Under the pieces are notes generated by a model, which made no database searches, was not told where the DNA came from, and was given only the letters and a program-made list of their open reading frames with translations. DNA of 64,000 nt from VXNE01 sp965206615. GTDB taxonomy: Bacteria > Pseudomonadota > Gammaproteobacteria > Pseudomonadales > Azotimanducaceae. The translations under genes and the position numbers were made by a program. Where the stretch lies: assembly GCA_965206615.1 (NCBI GenBank), contig CBDBKI010000005.1, positions 1,302,001 to 1,366,000 of the forward strand, written 5' to 3'. This document shows, piece by piece, positions 25,147-33,150 of the stretch. The stretch's first letter is position 1. Each line of letters begins with the position of its first letter.

Positions 25147-26328
25147 TCAGTCCATGACCCGCAGCCACTCCGCGATGCCGCGCCCGATCTCGTCGGGCGA
25201 GTCTTCCTGGACGAAGTGCAGGCCGCGCACGGTGATCTCCGTCTGGTTGGGCCAGGTGCGGCAGAACTCCCGTTGCCGGCCCGTCAGGATCGCCCCGGGC
25301 TCCGCGTTCACGAAGAGCTTCGGCACGTCGCTGGCGGCCAGCCAGTCCGCATAGGCGCGGGCGATCGCGCAGACGTCTTCGGGCTCCCCGGCGATCGGGA
25401 TCTGGCGCGGCCAGGTCAGCGTGGGTCGTCGGTCTTCGCCCGGCGTCATGTAGGGGCGCCGGTAGGCGTTCATCTCCGCGTCGCCCAGCTTGCGCAGCAC
25501 GGAGCCCGGCAGGACGCGTTCGACGAACATGTTGCGTTCGAGGACGAGTTCCTCGCCGGCGTCGGAGCGGAAACCCTGGAAGATGCCGGCGGCGGCCGCG
25601 GGCCAGTGGTCCCAGCTCTCGACCGGGCGGACGATGGCTTCCATGTAGGCGATGCCGCGTACCGCGTCGGGGTGGCGGTGCGCCCAGTCGAAGCCCAGTG
25701 CGGAGCCCCAGTCGTGCACCACCAGCGTGACCTTCTCCGTGACGTCGAGTTTCTCGAGCAGCGCATCGAGATACTCGCGGTGCTCGACGAAGCGGTAGCT
25801 GCCGGGTCCGGAGTCGTCGAGCTTCCCGGAGTCGCCCATGCCGATCAGGTCCGGTGCGATGCAGCGGCCGAGTCCCTCGAGATGCGGCATCACGTTGCGC
25901 CACAGGTACGAGGAGGTCGGGTTGCCGTGCAGCAAGACGATGGGGTCGCCGCTGCCGGCCTCGACGTAGGCCATGCGCTTGCCGAGAACGTCCGCATGGC
26001 GTTTCGGGTAGCGCTCCAGGCCGGAGACGTCGGGGCCCGGCTCGAGGCCGGGAAGGAACATGGCGTTCGCGCCCGGCGCGTGTTCGAGGCGGATGGGAAC
26101 GATCTCGCCGTACTCCTCGGAGTCCCACCAGGCCTGCGCGTCTGCCATGGTCGGGAAGCGGATGATCACGTTGTGGTTGGGCGGTTCTTCGCCGTCCGCG
26201 CGCACGCCCGGACCGGCCGCGAGGATCCAGCCCCCGTGGGGCTTGATGGTGCTCAGGATGCCGCGCTGGTAGGCGCGGAACGCGTCGCGGTTCTGCACTT
26301 CGAGGTGGGCGATCAGGAATGCGGCCAT
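25147..26328 (-). CDS. DUF1330-haloalkane dehalogenase fusion
   Basis: A 393-residue two-domain protein. Residues 1-95 (AAFLIAHLEVQNRDAFRAYQ...PTMADAQAWWDSEEY) form a DUF1330-type ferredoxin-like domain. Residues 100-393 are a haloalkane dehalogenase of subfamily II: N136 in HGNPTSS and W207 for halide binding, nucleophile D206 in VVHDWG, acid E230 in YMEAIV, and H371 in GLHFVQED. The complete set predicts hydrolytic cleavage of carbon-halogen bonds. Stand-alone enzymes are about 295 residues, so the N-terminal domain is an addition. No stop or restart lies between the parts. The gene stands between the acyltransferase (convergent) and comF. Substrate and purpose of the extra domain are unknown. 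Confidence 0.85.
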   Translation of the reverse strand: MAAFLIAHLEVQNRDAFRAYQRGILSTIKPHGGWILAAGPGVRADGEEPPNHNVIIRFPTMADAQAWWDSEEYGEIVPIRLEHAPGANAMFLPGLEPGPDVSGLERYPKRHADVLGKRMAYVEAGSGDPIVLLHGNPTSSYLWRNVMPHLEGLGRCIAPDLIGMGDSGKLDDSGPGSYRFVEHREYLDALLEKLDVTEKVTLVVHDWGSALGFDWAHRHPDAVRGIAYMEAIVRPVESWDHWPAAAAGIFQGFRSDAGEELVLERNMFVERVLPGSVLRKLGDAEMNAYRRPYMTPGEDRRPTLTWPRQIPIAGEPEDVCAIARAYADWLAASDVPKLFVNAEPGAILTGRQREFCRTWPNQTEITVRGLHFVQEDSPDEIGRGIAEWLRVMD

Positions 26329-26389
26329 CGGCTCTCCGGGGTGTGGTTCGGCAAAAAGGAGCGAATGATTTCACACGCGGAGCCGCCCG

Positions 26390-27067
26390 TCACGTCGTGG
26401 GCGTGCGTGCGACCGCCCACACCCGGACCTCCCGGGCGCCCGCTTCGAGCACCGTCCGCGCGATTTCGGCGGCCGTGGCGCCGGTGGTGAGGACATCGTC
26501 CACGATGGCGACATCGCGTTCCGCGAGGCGGGTTGCGGCGCGGTATGCGCCGCGCAGGTTGCGCCGGCGCGCGCGCGCGTCGAGGGTGTGTTGCGGCGCC
26601 GTGTGTCGCACCCGGACGACGCTGCGGTAGTCGACCGGTGTGTCCACCATGCGCGCGATGCGCGCGGCCAGCAGGGCGGCCTGGTTATAGCCCCTCTGTA
26701 CACGGCGCCGCCAGGTGAGCGGCACCGGAACGATCACGTCGGGCGGCGGCTCTGCCCGAAAGGCCGGCGCGGTGAGGTCGGCCAGGACGCGCGCTTCGAG
26801 CAGCCCGTTGCCCTGCTTCAGGCCGTGGATCAAGCGGCTCATCGGCGCTGCATACAGGAACGGTGCGAGCGCGCGGGTGTAGGGCGGCGGTTCCAGGAGG
26901 CAGGCCGGGCACGTGCCTGCGGGGACCGGTGTCGCTCCGGCACAGCGCGGGCAGGGATCGCGATTGCGTTCCAGGTCGGCCTCGCACGCGGTGCAGAGGT
27001 CCAGGCGGCGGTGGGTACGACTCCGGCACAGGACGCAGATGCCGGGCAGAAGGCGCCAGAGAAGCAT
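26390..27067 (-). CDS. ComF-family phosphoribosyltransferase-like protein
   Basis: A 225-residue ComF protein. Four CxxC-type cysteine pairs (C-V-L-C, C-T-A-C, C-P-R-C, C-P-A-C, residues about 12-60) form the double zinc-ribbon N-terminal domain. VIVPVPLTWRRRVQRGYNQA and VAIVDDVLTTGAT (PRPP-loop) form the phosphoribosyltransferase-like domain. In naturally competent bacteria ComF supports handling of incoming single-stranded DNA. The ATG at 27067 is preferred to 27130 because the cysteine-rich domain begins directly behind it. No other competence gene lies nearby. Confidence 0.88.
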   Translation of the reverse strand: MLLWRLLPGICVLCRSRTHRRLDLCTACEADLERNRDPCPRCAGATPVPAGTCPACLLEPPPYTRALAPFLYAAPMSRLIHGLKQGNGLLEARVLADLTAPAFRAEPPPDVIVPVPLTWRRRVQRGYNQAALLAARIARMVDTPVDYRSVVRVRHTAPQHTLDARARRRNLRGAYRAATRLAERDVAIVDDVLTTGATAAEIARTVLEAGAREVRVWAVARTPTT

Positions 27068-27226
27068 GAAGCATGTGGATAAGGGTGTGGGGACGCGCAC
27101 CAGTCTTGTGGGGTCGCCTCCTGCCGACAAGCCGTGCCCGTCGCCGGCGCGGCGCTGTAGGCGCCTGGCCCGGTCGTCGTGGGGAATGCGGCGCTCGGCG
27201 TCAGGCGTCGCCGCGTACGGCGCGGA

Positions 27227-28120
27227 TCAGTAGATGCTGGCGACGATGTCGTGAACGAACGCGGCGGCGCCACCGTCGACGAATCCGGTCAGGAAGGTCG
27301 TCCGCGTGCCCGGCAGACTGGCGTCGGTTTCCAGCCACTGGATTCGGGGGTCGTCCGGCGACGGTGCGAAGCGCCAGCCACGTTGCTCCTGGCGGTAGCG
27401 CCCGGGATGCAGCAGCCAGTCGATGGCGGCCGAGTCCCAGGGATGGAAGCCGTCGTCTGCCGGGAAGGTGCGCTGCCAGTAGTCGAGCCACGCCAGGGTG
27501 CGCTCGAGGAAGTGATCGCGGATGGGCGAGGGCGGCATCGCATCGAGGTGCGCGCGGGAGAGCGCCACCTGGCTGGTGAGTTCGAAACCCGCCATCCTGA
27601 CCGGGACGCCGTGTTCGAGGAGGGCGCGGGCGCCGGCGATGTCGTTCTCCACGTTGAAGTCGTTCACCGGGCCGTGGCTGCCGATGTAGAAGCGTCTGCC
27701 CAGGCTCCTGCCCCCGACGATGACCACCGAGGCGGCGTTGGCCAGGCGCTCCGGGTACCGGGCGGCGAGCAGGCCGATGTTGGTCAGCGGACCGACGGCG
27801 GCGATGTGGGCGGGTTCGCGGCCGAGCACGTCGGCGATGAATTCGACCGCGTCGTTGGTCTCCCGGCCCGGGTTCGCGCTCGGTGCCGCGGCGCCGGTGG
27901 CGACCGGAACGCGGTCGCCCTTCATCGCGACGATCTCGCGGGCGACGGCGTCGGCGAGTGCCAGGGGCGCGTTGCCGTACACCGTGGTTACGCCGAGGAG
28001 GTCGATGTCCGGGCTGTTGAGCGCCGTCACGATCGCGTACGCGTCGTCCACGTCTCGCGGACGCCCGTCATGCACGACGCCGAGGGCGACATCCGTGTCG
28101 ATGATGAGCGGCAGGGTCAC
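27227..28120 (-). CDS. Inosine-uridine-type nucleoside hydrolase
   Basis: A 297-residue nucleoside hydrolase (N-ribohydrolase). The N-terminal Ca2+/ribose motif is present in a spread-out form: IIDTDVALGVVHDGRPRDVDDAYA (key residues D-T-D ... D-V-D-D-A), with an insertion compared with the usual DTDxGxDDA. TVYGNAPLA, AVGPLTNIGLL and FNVENDIAGA correspond to the other active-site loops. It would cleave the N-glycosidic bond of a nucleoside to base and ribose. GTG 28120 overlaps the upstream kinase-like gene by 4 bp, which decides the start. The pairing with an MTR-kinase-like protein suggests a role in nucleoside or methylthio-nucleoside salvage. Confidence 0.83.
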   Translation of the reverse strand: MTLPLIIDTDVALGVVHDGRPRDVDDAYAIVTALNSPDIDLLGVTTVYGNAPLALADAVAREIVAMKGDRVPVATGAAAPSANPGRETNDAVEFIADVLGREPAHIAAVGPLTNIGLLAARYPERLANAASVVIVGGRSLGRRFYIGSHGPVNDFNVENDIAGARALLEHGVPVRMAGFELTSQVALSRAHLDAMPPSPIRDHFLERTLAWLDYWQRTFPADDGFHPWDSAAIDWLLHPGRYRQEQRGWRFAPSPDDPRIQWLETDASLPGTRTTFLTGFVDGGAAAFVHDIVASIY

Positions 28121-29076
28121 GCGGTCACCAGCTCCATCGCCGCGTCGATCCACCGCCCCTTGGCGTGGATGTCGGCCTCGAGGGGGAGTTGAGCGACGCC
28201 GAGCAGACGCCGCAGGATCTCGATGCCGGCGTAGCCCCTCGCCGCCGCGTGATCGAAGCGGCGTGGGGCGTGGTAGGTCGCCGGCACGGACGCGGCGTTG
28301 CCGCTCAGGACCAGGTGCGCGAGCAGCACGCCGACGTCGAACTCGGGCGGGCCGACGAAGGCGAACTCGGGGTCGATGATCTTCGGGCCGTCCGGAGTCC
28401 GCAACCAGCTGCCGGGATAGAAGTCGCCGTGCAGCAGGACGCCACTACGGGTTTCGAGGTAGACCGCGCCGAGTTCGCGGGTGCGGGCCATGAGCGCCCG
28501 GTCCTCGGTCACCACACGGCGGAGCGCGCCGAGACCCAACGTGATGCCATCGAGATCGAGGCCGTTGTCCGCCACGAAGGGCACCTCGAAGATGTGCGCG
28601 TGGTTGAGGGCGCGCATATCCGCGTTCTCGAAGACCGGATCGTCCGATGTGCAGCGATGGAGTGCGCTCAGCCAGCCGCCCAGCGCGTCGAGGCCGTCGA
28701 GATCGCTGTCCCGGTACGCGGAGGTGAAATCGGCCGCGGCCCCGAGATCCTCGAAACAGAGCAGGTGATGCTCCGCCACGTGACCGAGGCAGGCCGGCAT
28801 CGCGGCGGCCAGTTCGGCATGGGCCGCGACTTCATCGTAGAAGGCGGCCTCCACGCGGTCACGGTCGACGGGTGCCGGGATCGTCGGGTATTTCGCCACG
28901 AACGGCACGGACTGTTTGAGCACGAACGAACACTCGCGCGTGACGATGCGCAGCGTGCGGTTCATGTTGCCCTCGCCGGCCGGCGCGGCGGACACGACCG
29001 CGTCGTCGGAGCCCAGCCAGCCGGCGCGGCGGGCGACCTCGACGACGGCGTCGAGGTCGTGGCTGCCGAGTTCCAT
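28117..29076 (-). CDS. Methylthioribose kinase-like phosphotransferase (APH fold)
   Basis: A 319-residue protein kinase-like small-molecule kinase. GEGNMNRTLRI is the glycine loop, VLKQSVPFVAKYP the lysine strand, LLHGDFYPGS the catalytic Brenner loop, and IIDPEFAFVGPPEFDVG the metal-binding DPE motif. The DPEFAF-GPxxFD pattern and the KQ..P.VAKYP segment are characteristic of 5-methylthioribose kinase (MtnK) rather than aminoglycoside kinases. MtnK proteins are nearer 400 residues, so this is a shorter relative. The ATG overlaps the cyclase gene stop region and the gene overlaps the nucleoside hydrolase, forming a tightly coupled triplet. No other Met-salvage gene is visible here. Confidence 0.75.
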   Translation of the reverse strand: MELGSHDLDAVVEVARRAGWLGSDDAVVSAAPAGEGNMNRTLRIVTRECSFVLKQSVPFVAKYPTIPAPVDRDRVEAAFYDEVAAHAELAAAMPACLGHVAEHHLLCFEDLGAAADFTSAYRDSDLDGLDALGGWLSALHRCTSDDPVFENADMRALNHAHIFEVPFVADNGLDLDGITLGLGALRRVVTEDRALMARTRELGAVYLETRSGVLLHGDFYPGSWLRTPDGPKIIDPEFAFVGPPEFDVGVLLAHLVLSGNAASVPATYHAPRRFDHAAARGYAGIEILRRLLGVAQLPLEADIHAKGRWIDAAMELVTA

Positions 29077-29999
29077 CAGCGGATGGCGACCGGGTTGATG
29101 ACCGCCTGCACCGCGCCTTCGAAGCGGGGTTGGCCGAGGACGAAGAGGAACTCCCAGCCCGCGTCGGCCGCGAGCGCGCGGACATCCATGTTCTCGAGAA
29201 TGTAGATGCCGTTCTTCGCCAGCAGTTCGGGGTGCACCGGAAAGACGAGCTCCGGGTCCTCCCCGGGGACCGCTTCGAGCCCCCAGCTGTCCGCCCCGAC
29301 GGCGACGACGTCGAGGCTCGCGAGATACTGCGCGCCATTGACCCCGAGCCCGGGCTCGCCGCTCATGAAGGTCGCGTTGTCCACGCCCGAGTGGGCGAGC
29401 CAGCCGGTGTGGAACAGGACGACATCGCCCCGGCCGATGCCAACGCCCTGCGCCTGGGCCTGCGCCTGGATCTCTTTCGAGTTGAAGGCCGTGCCGGCCG
29501 GCACCGGGTTCTGGCCGAAGTGCCGCGTCATGTCGAGCAGCACGCCGCGCGTGACAATTGGCGGGAGCTTGTCGATGGAGAGTGCCGTAAGACCTCGCGG
29601 CGCGACGAAGTCCTTCGCCTGGAGGCCGTTGTAGTAGACGTGGTCGATACCCATGTGGCCGAGCCCGTCGATCTGGCTGCCGATGCCCATCCAGGTGTAG
29701 AGCAGATCGTCATTGCCGGTGGCGCGGTTGGCGCCCATCGTGGGGCCGGTGTCCTGGCCGGGCTGGATGATCGTGATGGCGTAATGCCGTGGTGGGTAGG
29801 CGGGCGACTCCCACCCGGTGACGACACCGAGGGGGTACGCCTTGCCCGTCTTCACGAGGCTGGCGGCCTGTACCACCTTGTCGGGCGAGAGGAAGTTGAT
29901 GGCGCCGAGGGTGTCGCCGGCGCCGTGCCTGGAGGGGTACCAGTCTGCGCCGCTGGCGGCCCCGGCCGTCAGTACGAGCAGGAGGAGGAAGATGCGCAT
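29076..29999 (-). CDS. Secreted cyclase-family (kynurenine formamidase-like) hydrolase
   Basis: A 307-residue member of the cyclase family (PF04199-like). The metal-binding stretch is QIDGLGHMGID, a variant of the HxGTHxDxPxH motif found in a sub-branch of the family, and IGRGDVVLFHTGW and GADSWGLEA are further family blocks. The N-terminal MRIFLLLLVLTAGAASGAD is a clear signal peptide, so it acts in the periplasm. The ATG 29999 is preceded by GGAGACC-like sequence and begins the signal directly. It is the first gene of an overlapping operon with the kinase-like and nucleoside hydrolase genes, although those products are cytosolic; the reason for the linkage is not apparent. Confidence 0.82.
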   Translation of the reverse strand: MRIFLLLLVLTAGAASGADWYPSRHGAGDTLGAINFLSPDKVVQAASLVKTGKAYPLGVVTGWESPAYPPRHYAITIIQPGQDTGPTMGANRATGNDDLLYTWMGIGSQIDGLGHMGIDHVYYNGLQAKDFVAPRGLTALSIDKLPPIVTRGVLLDMTRHFGQNPVPAGTAFNSKEIQAQAQAQGVGIGRGDVVLFHTGWLAHSGVDNATFMSGEPGLGVNGAQYLASLDVVAVGADSWGLEAVPGEDPELVFPVHPELLAKNGIYILENMDVRALAADAGWEFLFVLGQPRFEGAVQAVINPVAIR

Positions 30000-30075
30000 G
30001 GTTGGTCTCCGATGACGGTCTGCCTGGATGCGCGGGATGATACGGCAGCGGGCCTTGCGCAGACGACATGCGGCC

Positions 30076-30405
30076 TTACCGGGAGCGGGTCCGGTGCCTC
30101 TCCAGGGCGCGTTCGAAACTGACCAGGCGACGGAGCAGCGCGTTGTAGCGTGCGTGGGCGTCTGCCGGGCCCGCCGCACAGATGGCGGCATGCAGTGCGA
30201 GTTCCGGCTCGTCCGGGCGTCCCGGGGCATCGGGCACGTCCAGGCCGGCGCGGCGCAGGCGGCGCGCACCCACGCAGACGAGCAACGCTTCGACGCTGAA
30301 GTCGCCCTGCCGCAACGCCGCGATACCGGCCGCGATCAGATCGCCCCCGGGCAGGCCGGGTGGCAACGCTGGCGCCGTCTGCGTGGGATGGCGCCGTTCG
30401 CTCAT
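30076..30405 (-). CDS. Small partner protein of the nucleotidyltransferase
   Basis: A 109-residue hypothetical protein, predicted helical and rich in Ala, Arg and Leu, with no recognised domain. Its ATG overlaps the stop of the nucleotidyltransferase-like gene (ATGA), so the two are translated together. The pattern of a small helical protein coupled to a DUF6036-like nucleotidyltransferase recalls toxin-antitoxin or minimal nucleotidyltransferase (MNT/HEPN-like) pairs, but the HEPN R-x4-6-H motif is not clear here (an RHRTRSR tail is the only candidate). Role unknown. Confidence 0.6.
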   Translation of the reverse strand: MSERRHPTQTAPALPPGLPGGDLIAAGIAALRQGDFSVEALLVCVGARRLRRAGLDVPDAPGRPDEPELALHAAICAAGPADAHARYNALLRRLVSFERALERHRTRSR

Positions 30406-30941
30406 GGGACCGAGCCCACCATCCGCACGGCCTCCTCGAGCTTGTTGCGAAAGGACGGCGGGTCGACCGCCGGGTACCGCAGCAGCGCCGGCGCGATGGC
30501 GTCGAACAATTCCCTGAGTCGCGTTGTCTCGAACAGCCTCAGGTCATGCATCGCGCACACATCCCGCAAGTCCTGTTCGTGGCCGCGTTCGATCTTGGCG
30601 AGCGCCTGCGCGTAGAAGTCGTAGTGCAGGAAGTCGACCGCGCCGTGTCTGTCGATGAAGGGGCTGCGCTCAACCCAACCCGGCAGCGGAGGAATGAAAT
30701 CGTCGGGGGCAGCCAACTCGACGTTCATGTCGAGGGCATCCTTGGCACGGGCGATTGCCTCGAAGATGCCAGCGGGTTCCGGCGCGAGCTTGAGGTCGAC
30801 GTCGACGGTGGATTCGCGCCAGCCCACGACGACGGCAGAGGCCCCGCCGACGAGGTAGATTCGCCCCACGCCGTGTGTCTCAAGGCCGAGGCGCCGCATC
30901 AGTTGCCGCACCTTTTCGGCGTTGCTCGTTGCTCCGGGCAT
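30402..30941 (-). CDS. DUF6036-like nucleotidyltransferase
   Basis: A 179-residue protein with the start of a pol-beta nucleotidyltransferase fold: IYLVGGASAVVVGWRESTVDVDL has the GG-S core, the GWR-ST stretch and the D-x-D metal pair. DFIPPLPGWVERSPFID and FYAQALAKIERGHEQDLRDV (conserved K-I-x-R-x-x-x-x-D) are typical of the DUF6036/AbiEii-like group. Such proteins occur both as antitoxin or toxin components and as stand-alone enzymes. ATG 30941 starts directly before the domain. It forms an overlapping pair with the small gene at 30076. Upstream 200 bp to mpl contains no other gene. Confidence 0.72.
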   Translation of the reverse strand: MPGATSNAEKVRQLMRRLGLETHGVGRIYLVGGASAVVVGWRESTVDVDLKLAPEPAGIFEAIARAKDALDMNVELAAPDDFIPPLPGWVERSPFIDRHGAVDFLHYDFYAQALAKIERGHEQDLRDVCAMHDLRLFETTRLRELFDAIAPALLRYPAVDPPSFRNKLEEAVRMVGSVP

Positions 30942-31144
30942 GGGGCACGTCCGGCGTGTCCGTGCATCTTCTTCGGGCCAGTATGGGCGTCTGCCCATGT
31001 GGCGGCAACCGTGCCAATGCGCGGACCGGTCGTGCTGTTTGCGGCGCTGCCGCAGATGAGTAGTTTGTCCCTACCCGCTTCGCGCGAGTGCCGGGCTCCG
31101 GTGGATGGTGACTCGAAGTGCCGCACGCGGCCGACACCCGCACT

Positions 31145-32545
31145 TCACTCCGCGCCGAGCGCAACGGTCAGCTTGCTCCGGATCCCGGCGAAGTTCCCGT
31201 TCGACATGATCACCACGTGGCGGTTCCTGCGTGACGGCCTGGTGACCATGGCGACGATCTCGTCAATGTCGTCGCAGAGGGTCGCCGGCACGACGCTCTT
31301 GCGCACCAGTTCGCCGAGGTCCCAGCGGATGTTCTTGTCCCGGTACCAGACGACCTCGTCGGCCGGCGCGCAGCAGTTGGCGAGGTCCTTGCGCAGGGCG
31401 CCGAGGGACATGGTGTGCGTGCGCGGTTCGACGATGGCGACGATGGGTTCGGCGCCGACGCGGTTGCGCAGCGCCTGCAGGGTCGAGCGGATTTCCGTCG
31501 GATGATGGGCGAAGTCGTCGTAGACCCTGAGCCGCCCCTTCTGAGCGAAGAGTTCAAGTCGACGGCGTACCCCGGCGAACGTCGAGAGGGCCTCGACCGC
31601 CTGGTCCCCCGATACGCCCGCGTGGGTCGCCGCGGCGATGGCGGTCAGCGCGTTGGACACGTTGTGTGCGCCGATGAGCGACCATTCGACGCGCCCGATT
31701 TGCTCCTTGTTCAGATGGACGTCGAATGCGCTGCCGTCGCGCTGCACGCGTCGTGCGTGCCACAGGTCGCCGCTGTCGAGCTCGGTCGGCGGGGCGGGTT
31801 GCCTGGTGTCGCCGAAACGGGTGACCGGCGTCCAGCAGCCGCGGCTCAGTACCTCCTCCACGGCCGGGTCGTGGCGTGGCGCGATGATCAGGCCGTTGGC
31901 CGGCACGGTCCGTACCAGGTGATGGAACTGGGTCTGGATCGCGCCCAGGTCGTCGAAGATATCCGCGTGGTCGTACTCGAGATTGTTGATCGCGAGCGTG
32001 CGCGGCCGGTAGTGCACGAACTTGGACCGACGATCGAAGTATGAGGTGTCGTACTCGTCGGCCTCCACGACGAAGAACGGCTTGCTGCCGATGCGTGCCG
32101 AGCAGTCGAAATTGTGCGGTACCCCCCCGATCATGAAGCCCGGACGGAGGTCCGCGCACTCGAGGATCCAGGCGACCATGCTCGAGGTTGTGGTCTTGCC
32201 GTGTGTGCCGGCCACGGCGATGACCCAGCGGTCCGCGAGGACGCTCTCGCCGAGCCATTGGGCGCCGGATGTATAGGGCAGGTTCTCGTTCAGGATGTAC
32301 TCGATGGCCTCGTGGCCCCGAGGCAGCTGCGCATTGCCGATGACGATGCGGTCCGGGGGCGGATCGAGGTGCTCGGGCTGGAAGCCTTCGAAGACTTCGA
32401 TCTCGGCCGCTGCGAGTTGCTCGCTCATGGGCGGGTAGAGCGCGTTGTCCGAGCCGCTCACGACGCAGCCGCGCGCCTTGGCGATCTGCGCCAGGCCACC
32501 CATCAGTGTGCCGCCGATGCCCAGGAAATACAGACGCTCGCTCAA
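31145..32545 (-). CDS. mpl: UDP-MurNAc:L-Ala-gamma-D-Glu-meso-DAP ligase (peptidoglycan recycling)
   Basis: A 466-residue Mur-ligase. The N-terminal YFLGIGGTLMGGLA binds the UDP moiety, AGTHGKTTTSSM is the ATP P-loop, VEADEYDTSYFD and NLEYDHADIF are the central-domain motifs, and FAHHPTEIRSTL belongs to the C-terminal domain. This set and the length are diagnostic of Mpl, which attaches the recovered tripeptide L-Ala-gamma-D-Glu-meso-DAP to UDP-MurNAc, a gammaproteobacterial (and relatives) recycling enzyme. The ATG overlaps the stop of the downstream-coordinate membrane protein gene (ATGA), so they share an operon. Confidence 0.95.
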   Translation of the reverse strand: MSERLYFLGIGGTLMGGLAQIAKARGCVVSGSDNALYPPMSEQLAAAEIEVFEGFQPEHLDPPPDRIVIGNAQLPRGHEAIEYILNENLPYTSGAQWLGESVLADRWVIAVAGTHGKTTTSSMVAWILECADLRPGFMIGGVPHNFDCSARIGSKPFFVVEADEYDTSYFDRRSKFVHYRPRTLAINNLEYDHADIFDDLGAIQTQFHHLVRTVPANGLIIAPRHDPAVEEVLSRGCWTPVTRFGDTRQPAPPTELDSGDLWHARRVQRDGSAFDVHLNKEQIGRVEWSLIGAHNVSNALTAIAAATHAGVSGDQAVEALSTFAGVRRRLELFAQKGRLRVYDDFAHHPTEIRSTLQALRNRVGAEPIVAIVEPRTHTMSLGALRKDLANCCAPADEVVWYRDKNIRWDLGELVRKSVVPATLCDDIDEIVAMVTRPSRRNRHVVIMSNGNFAGIRSKLTVALGAE

Positions 32546-33060
32546 CTACCCGATCCGGCCTGCTCGACTCCGGGGATGCCGATGGCGACACCCGCGACGA
32601 TGGTGGTGAGGACGGATATGCCGAAGGCGATGAGAATGCCGAAGGCAAGTGTGGTGTTGAAGGCGTGCCGGAAGATGAAGCCCCAGACGACGATCAGCCA
32701 GATCTGGAAGACGGCGATGATCACCACGGGCTGCACCACCTCGATCGGGGCCAGTGCCGCCGGGATCACCGTCAACAGGAAGTCGCTGCCCGCCAACGCG
32801 GACAGGGTGGCCGGAAATCGCCCGGCGATGCCCTTCAGATGGAGTGCAAGCCAGGCCACCGTTGCGACGGTTGCGAGGGACACGACCGCATATCCGAGCG
32901 CCGTGGCGGTCCCGACGCTGCCGATAGTGGCATTGACGAACGCGGAGAGCGCGATGTCCGCGAGGACGACCGCCGCGACGAACCAAGTCTGGTCGGGGAC
33001 CGCCTCGGGACCGATTCGCAGCAGACAGAGGTTCCAGAAGATCTTCAGGACCGACGCCAT
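32542..33060 (-). CDS. Small integral membrane protein upstream of mpl
   Basis: A 172-residue protein with about four to five predicted transmembrane helices (TWFVAAVVLADIALSAFV, ALGYAVVSLATVATVAWLALHL, DFLLTVIPAALAPIEVVQ, VIIAVFQIWLIVVWGFIF, LAFGILIAFGISVLTTIVAG). No catalytic motif is visible, and the architecture is reminiscent of Yip1-like or small YIP/DUF proteins. It overlaps mpl by 4 bp and therefore is co-translated with it; a role at the cell envelope is the only thing the context suggests. It starts 90 bp from the divergent phosphofructokinase gene. Confidence 0.7.
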   Translation of the reverse strand: MASVLKIFWNLCLLRIGPEAVPDQTWFVAAVVLADIALSAFVNATIGSVGTATALGYAVVSLATVATVAWLALHLKGIAGRFPATLSALAGSDFLLTVIPAALAPIEVVQPVVIIAVFQIWLIVVWGFIFRHAFNTTLAFGILIAFGISVLTTIVAGVAIGIPGVEQAGSGS

Positions 33061-33150
33061 GGGAACATTGTCGCACAGGATTTCGGCGCGAACATCGATC
33101 GTACCCTCGTTCTACAATCTCGAACGATGGTGGGAGGAGGAACGCGATCC

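Noticed and set aside
28117..29076. Aminoglycoside resistance kinase
   Set aside because: The DPEFAF and KQ..P.VAKYP patterns match methylthioribose kinases, and it is coupled to a nucleoside hydrolase.
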